NCBI GenBank assembly: GCA_945882475.1
Contig: CAMCWJ010000127.1
Location: forward strand, 1 to 7,831
DNA: 7,831 nucleotides
Reading direction: 5' to 3'
Source of the DNA: Bifidobacterium breve
Lineage (GTDB): Bacteria; Actinomycetota; Actinomycetes; Mycobacteriales; Mycobacteriaceae
Both the position numbers and the translations under genes were made by a program. The notes beneath the pieces are model-generated. The model worked only from the letters and a program-made list of their open reading frames with translations, was not told the origin of the DNA and did not search any database. Positions within the stretch are counted from its first letter, which is position 1; each line of letters starts with the position of its first letter. Shown here piece after piece: positions 7,340 to 7,831 of the stretch.

Positions 7340-7831
7340 ATGACAGTTGTCGCTATCTATCTCGTCATCACATTCGGTCTCGGCGGCCTCGCCATGGCGG
7401 TGCGGCTACCCCCGCTGGTCGGATTTCTGGCGGCGGGATTCGTCATCAACGCCCTCGACGTGGCGGAACTACCCCAGCTGGACATGATGGCGCACCTGGG
7501 CGTCACATTGTTGCTCTTCGCGATCGGGCTGAAACTGGACGTTCGCATCCTGCTCCGTCGTGAGGTGTGGTTGACCACATCGGCGCACATGGTGGGCAGC
7601 GTCATTCTCGGAAGCATTGTCATGTGGCTTGCCGCCGTGGCCGGGGTGGCCATGCTGGCTGGGCAGGGCATGCAGACGATCGCTCTGCTCGCCTTCGCGA
7701 TGTCGTTCTCCAGCACGGTTTTTGTGGTCAAAGTCCTCGAGGAGCGGGGCGAATCGCACGCGCTTTACGGCCGCGTCGCCGTCGGCATCCTGGTGATGCA
7801 GGACATTATCGCCGTGATCTTCCTGACGGCC
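7340..7831 (+). CDS. CPA2-family cation/proton antiporter, N-terminal part (KefB/KefC type)
   Basis: The frame starts at ATG 7340, seven bases after a strong AGGGGG ribosome-binding site, and runs through 164 codons to the window edge with no stop. The protein is very hydrophobic, with helices about 2-22, 24-40, 48-66, 80-103 and 110-127 and another segment at the edge. Family phrases are clear: RLPPLVGFLAAGFVI near the start, LGVTLLLFAIGLKLD, SFSSTVFVVKVLEERGE, and GRVAVGILVMQDIIAV containing the Gln-Asp pair whose Asp is central to ion exchange in CPA2 transporters. It should exchange K+ or Na+ for H+ across the inner membrane. Whether it carries a C-terminal RCK/TrkA-N domain cannot be seen. 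The first residues MTVVAIYLVITFGLGG form the first helix directly, without a separate signal peptide. I do not recall this gene next to the threonine tRNA in M. tuberculosis, so it may be a lineage-specific neighbour. Confidence 0.88.
   Translation, partial: MTVVAIYLVITFGLGGLAMAVRLPPLVGFLAAGFVINALDVAELPQLDMMAHLGVTLLLFAIGLKLDVRILLRREVWLTTSAHMVGSVILGSIVMWLAAVAGVAMLAGQGMQTIALLAFAMSFSSTVFVVKVLEERGESHALYGRVAVGILVMQDIIAVIFLTA

Noticed and set aside
7225..7563. TTG-started frame across the tRNA downstream gap and the antiporter start
   Set aside because: The antiporter frame has a strong AGGGGG site and family motifs; this one turns into Arg/Gly-rich shadow sequence.

Overview
The window is high-GC actinobacterial DNA. 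Its gene order and near-identical protein signatures point to a mycobacterium (Mycobacterium/Mycolicibacterium). It matches, in reverse orientation, the chromosomal neighbourhood that M. tuberculosis numbers Rv3649 (helicase), Rv3648c (cspA), Rv3647c, Rv3646c (topA), Rv3645 (adenylate cyclase), Rv3644c (DNA polymerase III delta') and the threonine tRNA. The species was not determined.

Layout. (1) 1-117, minus strand: the first 39 codons of a DEAD/DEAH helicase that runs off the left edge. (2) 118-362: a shared upstream region. Its right part looks like a long, strongly structured leader for cspA, with three consecutive hairpins. (3) 363-566: CspA, followed by a clear intrinsic terminator at 579-622. 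(4) 693-1271: a 192-aa conserved mycobacterial protein of unknown role, started by a GTG placed as in a leaderless transcript. I note a possible WhiA-like architecture. (5) 1389-4199: topoisomerase I, with a TTG start and a lysine-rich tail. (6) 4210-5808, minus strand: a six-TM, HAMP-linked class III adenylate cyclase that converges on topA with only 10 bp between the stop codons. (7) 5902-7116: the delta' clamp-loader subunit, divergent from the cyclase. (8) 7146-7221: tRNA-Thr(CGU) with encoded CCA; its probable -10 box overlaps the stop codon of the delta' gene. (9) 7340-7831: the N-terminal 164 codons of a CPA2 (KefB-type) cation/proton antiporter, open at the right edge. I do not recall this gene at this position in M. 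tuberculosis, so conserved gene order may end at the tRNA.

The genes are mostly housekeeping: DNA topology and replication (topA, holB, helicase), cold/RNA chaperoning (cspA), cAMP signalling, and one tRNA. They do not form one pathway, and several appear to have their own promoters. I see no defence system, CRISPR array, transposon, prophage or toxin-antitoxin pair. The observations most worth following are the folded cspA leader, the possible WhiA relationship of the 192-aa protein, the leaderless GTG starts, and the antiporter beside the tRNA.
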